Origin: Lentisphaerota bacterium
Lineage (GTDB): Bacteria; Verrucomicrobiota; Kiritimatiellia; JAAZAB01
Reading direction: 5' to 3'
Length of the DNA: 7,613 bases
Assembly (NCBI GenBank): GCA_016182435.1
Contig: JACPGN010000019.1
Span: forward strand, 1-7,613
Notes under the pieces: model-generated
Told to the model about the DNA's origin: nothing
The model's input: only the letters and a program-made list of their open reading frames with translations
The model's database searches: none
Position numbers and translations under genes: made by a program
Shown here: positions 5,020-7,613 of the stretch, piece by piece
How the letters are laid out: each line of letters opens with the position of its first letter
Position numbering within the stretch: position 1 is the stretch's first letter

Positions 5020-5051
5020 TGGATTTTGCGCGCGGATGCGCGCAAAATCCA
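5020..5051. terminator. Perfect 14-bp hairpin after hemW
   Basis: TGGATTTTGCGCGC (5020-5033) and its exact reverse complement (5038-5051) enclose the 4-nt loop GGAT. It begins 4 nt after the hemW stop and lies between convergent genes, the position of a transcription end. There is no T-run after the stem on either strand, so it is not a standard intrinsic terminator. It may act as a 3' stabiliser or with Rho. Confidence 0.55.
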
Positions 5052-5066
5052 CCCGGAGGGCCGATC

Positions 5067-5088
5067 TGACCCCGCTCCTGCGGGGTCA
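5067..5088. terminator. Second hairpin between convergent hemW and vapC
   Basis: TGACCCCGC-TCCT-GCGGGGTCA is a perfect 9-bp stem with a 4-nt loop. It lies 8 nt past the vapC stop on the minus strand and 51 nt past hemW on the plus strand, so it could end transcripts from both sides. There is no T-tract. Its core ACCCCG-CTCCTG-CGGGGT belongs to the same family as the CTCTG-loop hairpins at 1200-1216 and 2836-2853. Confidence 0.45.
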
Positions 5089-5096
5089 AGCGGGGT

Positions 5097-5516
5097 TCAA
5101 ATAGGTTTAGCTGGTTTTTCCGGCGTCTTCAGTATTTTCAGTCCACCATATTTGGCTATGGAATCAAAATCGCGATCCTTGTGCAGGAGAGGGATATCAT
5201 GTTCAATCGCCACGGCCGCAATCAGGCAATCAACGCTGTTGCGAATCGTGATTCCTTTGTGGCGCAACAGCCGATACAGTTCCGCGGCCTTTAAGAAAGT
5301 GCGTTGGTTCATCGGGAGGAACAGGAAAGACTCAAAGCGGGACAAGGTCGCGCGATAGTCTCGGTCCTCGCGAATTCCCTGAAGGACTTCGGTGAGGATA
5401 ATTCCGCAGATACAGATATCTTCTCCCCTGGCAAGGATCCGCTCCAGCGCCTGGACATCGGCCGAATCCTTGCCGTGGAAAAAGTCGACCCACACGGATG
5501 TGTCGACAATGATCAC
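5097..5516 (-). CDS. vapC: VapC-type PIN-domain toxin ribonuclease
   Basis: VapC toxins are Mg2+-dependent endoribonucleases that cleave tRNA or rRNA and are held inactive by VapB. The 139-residue product has the PIN acidic residues in order: VDTSVWVDFF (Asp5), LTEVLQG (Glu43), NSVDCLIAA (Asp96) and HKDRDFD (Asp114, Asp116). The length is typical. The start is taken as GTG 5516, because the protein then begins (M)IIVDTSVW as family members do, and because it overlaps the vapB stop in a GTGA, the usual coupling. An in-frame TTG at 5540 would add eight residues and lengthen the overlap to 28 nt. No disruption is seen, so the toxin looks intact. Its 3' end faces hemW. Confidence 0.9.
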   Translation of the reverse strand: MIIVDTSVWVDFFHGKDSADVQALERILARGEDICICGIILTEVLQGIREDRDYRATLSRFESFLFLPMNQRTFLKAAELYRLLRHKGITIRNSVDCLIAAVAIEHDIPLLHKDRDFDSIAKYGGLKILKTPEKPAKPI

Positions 5517-5719
5517 TTTGAACTTCGGCCTTTTCGCCAAGCGCTCAGGTCGCCGTGCCAGGAAATCCGGCCCTTCAATTCTAAGACTTTCTTTTGACGC
5601 GCATGCCGGAGCAGTTCCTGCAAGGCGTGGTCAATGACGCCCCGCCGCGTCCTGATGCCGGTTTCATTCTGGCATTTCATTACGAGATTATCGTCCAAGA
5701 CAACGTTTGTTCTGGCCAT
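5513..5719 (-). CDS. vapB: VapB-type antitoxin
   Basis: This 68-residue protein is the partner of the overlapping PIN toxin. MARTNVVLDD followed by NLVMKCQNETGIRTR and GVIDHALQELLRHAR has the strand-helix-helix order of the ribbon-helix-helix VapB antitoxins (DUF2191 type). The tail RISWHGDLSAWR is the segment that in this family usually wraps into the toxin active site. The start at ATG 5719 is supported by AAGGAGG about 9 nt upstream, a near-perfect Shine-Dalgarno. An upstream in-frame ATG at 5773 would run through the promoter and operator and is rejected. As in other vapBC operons, VapB and the VapBC complex probably repress their own promoter through the inverted repeat directly upstream. 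Confidence 0.9.
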   Translation of the reverse strand: MARTNVVLDDNLVMKCQNETGIRTRRGVIDHALQELLRHARQKKVLELKGRISWHGDLSAWRKGRSSK

Positions 5720-5738
5720 ATCTGGATGCCTCCTTCCA

Positions 5739-5768
5739 ATACACATACTATGACTCAAATATGTGTAT
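5739..5768. promoter_or_regulatory. Probable VapB operator (inverted repeat)
   Basis: ATACACATA (5739-5747) and TATGTGTAT (5760-5768) are perfect 9-bp arms 12 bp apart. They lie directly upstream of the vapB ribosome binding site and overlap the predicted promoter elements. This is where autoregulating antitoxins of the ribbon-helix-helix class bind. The role is inferred from position and symmetry. Confidence 0.65.
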
Positions 5769-5773
5769 GGCAA
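5745..5773 (-). promoter_or_regulatory. Sigma70-like promoter of vapBC
   Basis: On the minus strand TTGCCA (5773-5768, five of six to consensus) is followed after exactly 17 bp by TAGTAT (5750-5745, four of six). Transcription would begin near 5738, leaving a leader of about 20 nt that contains the AAGGAGG ribosome site. The operator arms overlap both boxes, which fits simple repression. Confidence 0.6.
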
Positions 5774-5820
5774 GGTTTTTAGTTCAATAAGACAGCCTTG
5801 GCGCTAACCGCTTTTTTCCC

Positions 5821-7221
5821 TTAGGCTCCGGCGATCCGGCGGATTTCTTTGACGATCTCCGCCGCTAAAGGTTCCGGCTGATGCCGCTCAAGGATAGCCT
5901 GCGCCGCGGCGGCGGCGCGTTCCGCCAGCGCGGGCACTCCCGCGAGGCTTTGGCCGTCAAAACGCTCGTAATTGAATAGGCTGGTCGTCCACTCCAGCGC
6001 GGGCAAATGCTTCGCGGTATGGGGATGAGCCGCGAATTTGAAGCCGGCGCGCGAGCGGTCGTTCACCGTCTCATGAATTGCATCCAGCGCCAATGCTTCG
6101 TCCGAGAGATCCACCGCCTGATGGGCCGCGAGCAGATAGCCCACAATGTCATTGTCCATCACGGCCTGGACAAAACTGGAAAGCATCATCGCGCCCATCA
6201 TGGAGGTTGGCCCTTGGATGAGACTGACGCCGGAGACGATTCCGGCCAGAAAGGTTGCCACTCTTTCGCAGACCGCCTGGGCATCGGGCATTTTCGCGTC
6301 GGTTGGCGCGGCGCCCACGACGGGCAAACCGCAAGCGCGCCCCAGGGCCGCAGCGGTTCGCAGGAGGATTACCGAGGGTGGATTGGCCGTGATCGGGTCC
6401 AAGGTGCGCAAGTTGGCGCTCCCGGAGCCGGCGCAATAATAAAATGGCGCGCCCGGCCGGACCAGTTGCGCCAGGATCAGTGCGGCAAGTTGAACGGCAT
6501 GGCGCTGCACCACCGCCCCAGCCACCGTCGCCGGCGCGGTAATGCCCATCATGACGTAATCGCCAATCCCGCACGGAATGGCCGCGCGACTGGCGGCAAT
6601 CAGGATACCGGCGGCATGTTCCGGAATGCAAAGGGGCGGTTCGGCGTTTGACCCGGTCATAAAGACCGGTTTCTGCGCCAGTGCCTGGCGCGAACCGCGC
6701 AGCGCAACGCCCAGTTCGGCCAGAACCTCCACATCCGCGCCATCGGCTGCCTGGAGACAACATGGTTTGGGACTGCCCATCAGCATTTCCGCAGCGATGC
6801 GGTGGTAATAACCATCCTTGCGCTCGTCTTGCGGGTCAACCTGGTTCAGAAGCATGTGAACATTCGGCAAGGCATCCAGCAGAATGTTGAATTGGCGCAG
6901 GTGTTCCCAACGGGCAGTTTCATAATGCCCCTCAAGCGTAAGAACGCATACCGAAGCGCCGCCGGCGAGAACATGGGTGCGGTCATCACCCAGGATCAGG
7001 GGCGCTTCCGTCCGCCGGCCGTAGACCGCAAAAGTGCGGGGCGCGGCGCGCAAGGCTTGCTCCACCTCGCGCGCATTGGGGAAAACCCGGCTGGACGCCA
7101 AGTCAACGCGCAAAGCGTGTTCCGCAAAAATGGCCAGGGCCTCTTTGGATTCGACGCGCACGCCGGTGCGTTCCAGCAAAGTCAGCGTCGCATCATGCAG
7201 TTTCTGCTGAGAGGAAGTCAT
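5821..7221 (-). CDS. MttB-superfamily corrinoid methyltransferase, non-pyrrolysine type
   Basis: The MttB superfamily moves a methyl group from a quaternary or tertiary amine to the cobalt of a partner corrinoid protein. The best-studied non-pyrrolysine member, MtgB, uses glycine betaine. This 466-residue product fits the family in length and shows GITAPATVAGAVVQ (216-229), MPDAQA (301-306), an Ala/Gly-rich barrel, and the usual C-terminal end with LAERAAAAAQAILERH (432-447). No in-frame TAG is present, so pyrrolysine is not used and trimethylamine is an unlikely substrate. The true substrate is unknown. The start is ATG 7221 (MTSSQQKLHD); only a weak GGGCG lies before it. It begins 10 nt after the stop of an isomerase-like gene, which indicates co-transcription. 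No corrinoid protein or reactivase gene is visible. No clear terminator separates it from vapBC downstream. Confidence 0.82.
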   Translation of the reverse strand: MTSSQQKLHDATLTLLERTGVRVESKEALAIFAEHALRVDLASSRVFPNAREVEQALRAAPRTFAVYGRRTEAPLILGDDRTHVLAGGASVCVLTLEGHYETARWEHLRQFNILLDALPNVHMLLNQVDPQDERKDGYYHRIAAEMLMGSPKPCCLQAADGADVEVLAELGVALRGSRQALAQKPVFMTGSNAEPPLCIPEHAAGILIAASRAAIPCGIGDYVMMGITAPATVAGAVVQRHAVQLAALILAQLVRPGAPFYYCAGSGSANLRTLDPITANPPSVILLRTAAALGRACGLPVVGAAPTDAKMPDAQAVCERVATFLAGIVSGVSLIQGPTSMMGAMMLSSFVQAVMDNDIVGYLLAAHQAVDLSDEALALDAIHETVNDRSRAGFKFAAHPHTAKHLPALEWTTSLFNYERFDGQSLAGVPALAERAAAAAQAILERHQPEPLAAEIVKEIRRIAGA

Positions 7222-7231
7222 CGCCCGTTTT

Positions 7232-7613
7232 TCAGATTTCCACGCATTGCATATTAAGAATACCGGCGAGATTGCGCAGCTCGGCCCGGATATCCGCGTG
7301 GGTTATTACCCAATGCTGGGTGATGCCGGTCTTAATCGCCTGGCGGAAAAAATCCGTTATGGGCGTATCCAGTTTCACGAAGATGTGGGCAAAGCCTTGC
7401 AGGCGCGGCCCGGCCCGGAGCGAGCGCCCTTGGGCGATCACAACCTTGAAGCGCTCCACGTCGCAAAAGAAGCTGGCCAAGGTCACGCGCCCGGGCTTTG
7501 CCCGGAACTCAAGCCACGCGCCCTCCAGGGGATTTACTTCGCAGTATTCATAGTCCGGCGTGAGGCGAATGCCGCGCGCGGATTCGGCCAGGCTCAGGTC
7601 ATGCATGCCGGCA
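7232..7613 (-). CDS. L-fucose/L-arabinose isomerase-like protein, C-terminal part (5' end cut by window edge)
   Basis: About 126 C-terminal residues are visible; the frame stays open to the window edge, so ATG 7606 is probably an internal Met. EVNPLEGAW, PGRVTLASFF, the following FKVVIAQGRS strand and the end GITQHWVITHADIRAELRNLAGILN match the C-terminal beta-barrel of the fucose/arabinose isomerase superfamily, where a His near the end (here in QHW) lines the metal and sugar site. Members interconvert aldoses and ketoses, but many divergent ones have unknown substrates. Its stop lies 10 nt before the MttB-like gene, so the two are probably one operon. Superfamily membership is moderately sure; the specific sugar cannot be given. 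Confidence 0.6.
   Translation of the reverse strand, partial: AGMHDLSLAESARGIRLTPDYEYCEVNPLEGAWLEFRAKPGRVTLASFFCDVERFKVVIAQGRSLRAGPRLQGFAHIFVKLDTPITDFFRQAIKTGITQHWVITHADIRAELRNLAGILNMQCVEI

Noticed and set aside
5774..5820. Terminator after the MttB-like gene
   Set aside because: Only a weak, imperfect stem and no suitable T-run on the minus strand were found, so read-through into vapBC cannot be excluded.
5821..7221. Pyrrolysine-containing trimethylamine methyltransferase (true MttB)
   Set aside because: The frame has no internal TAG and ends in TAA, so it is a non-pyrrolysine family member. The trimethylamine label is not justified.

Overview
The window is GC-rich chromosomal DNA from a bacterium. 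It carries housekeeping and metabolic genes, and the gaps between them are filled with short palindromic and heptameric repeats. I cannot name the organism from sequence alone. Repeat-rich intergenic DNA together with an MttB-superfamily methyltransferase is compatible with an uncultured anaerobe, for example of the Lentisphaerota/Kiritimatiellota (PVC) type, but that is a low-confidence inference.

Layout from left to right. A minus-strand tatC (Sec-independent protein translocase) runs off the left edge. Its start codon abuts a tract of ATGG-N3 heptamers. A small basic 68-residue protein of unknown function follows on the minus strand. About 400 bp of gene-free DNA (1022-1420) is packed with hairpins, several headed by TGTAG, which look like REP/BIME elements. 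A minus-strand RNase D (rnd) comes next. The gap between rnd and the divergent plus-strand gene (2564-2998) holds a 159-bp element with 18-19 bp terminal inverted repeats, a G10 run, a second TGTAG-headed palindrome doublet and a second type of heptamer tract. On the plus strand, a PHP-domain phosphoesterase (RNase AM / nucleoside-bisphosphate phosphatase type) overlaps hemW by 17 nt. Two strong hairpins end that operon and separate it from a convergent minus-strand vapBC toxin-antitoxin pair, which has a recognisable promoter and operator. The right end holds a minus-strand pair: the C-terminal part of an L-fucose/L-arabinose isomerase-like protein (cut by the edge) and, 10 nt downstream, an MttB-family corrinoid methyltransferase without an in-frame amber codon.

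Functional links: PHP and hemW are translationally coupled by overlap. VapB and VapC form a self-regulated operon. The isomerase-like protein and the MttB-like protein are probably co-transcribed, possibly for catabolism of a quaternary amine or a related methylated compound. The least ordinary content is the intergenic DNA. It holds at least six GTAG-headed palindrome ends, three copies of a CTCTG-loop hairpin, one of them with a compensatory base-pair change, a MITE-like inverted-repeat element, two unrelated heptamer tracts next to start codons, and a palindrome inserted in frame into hemW.
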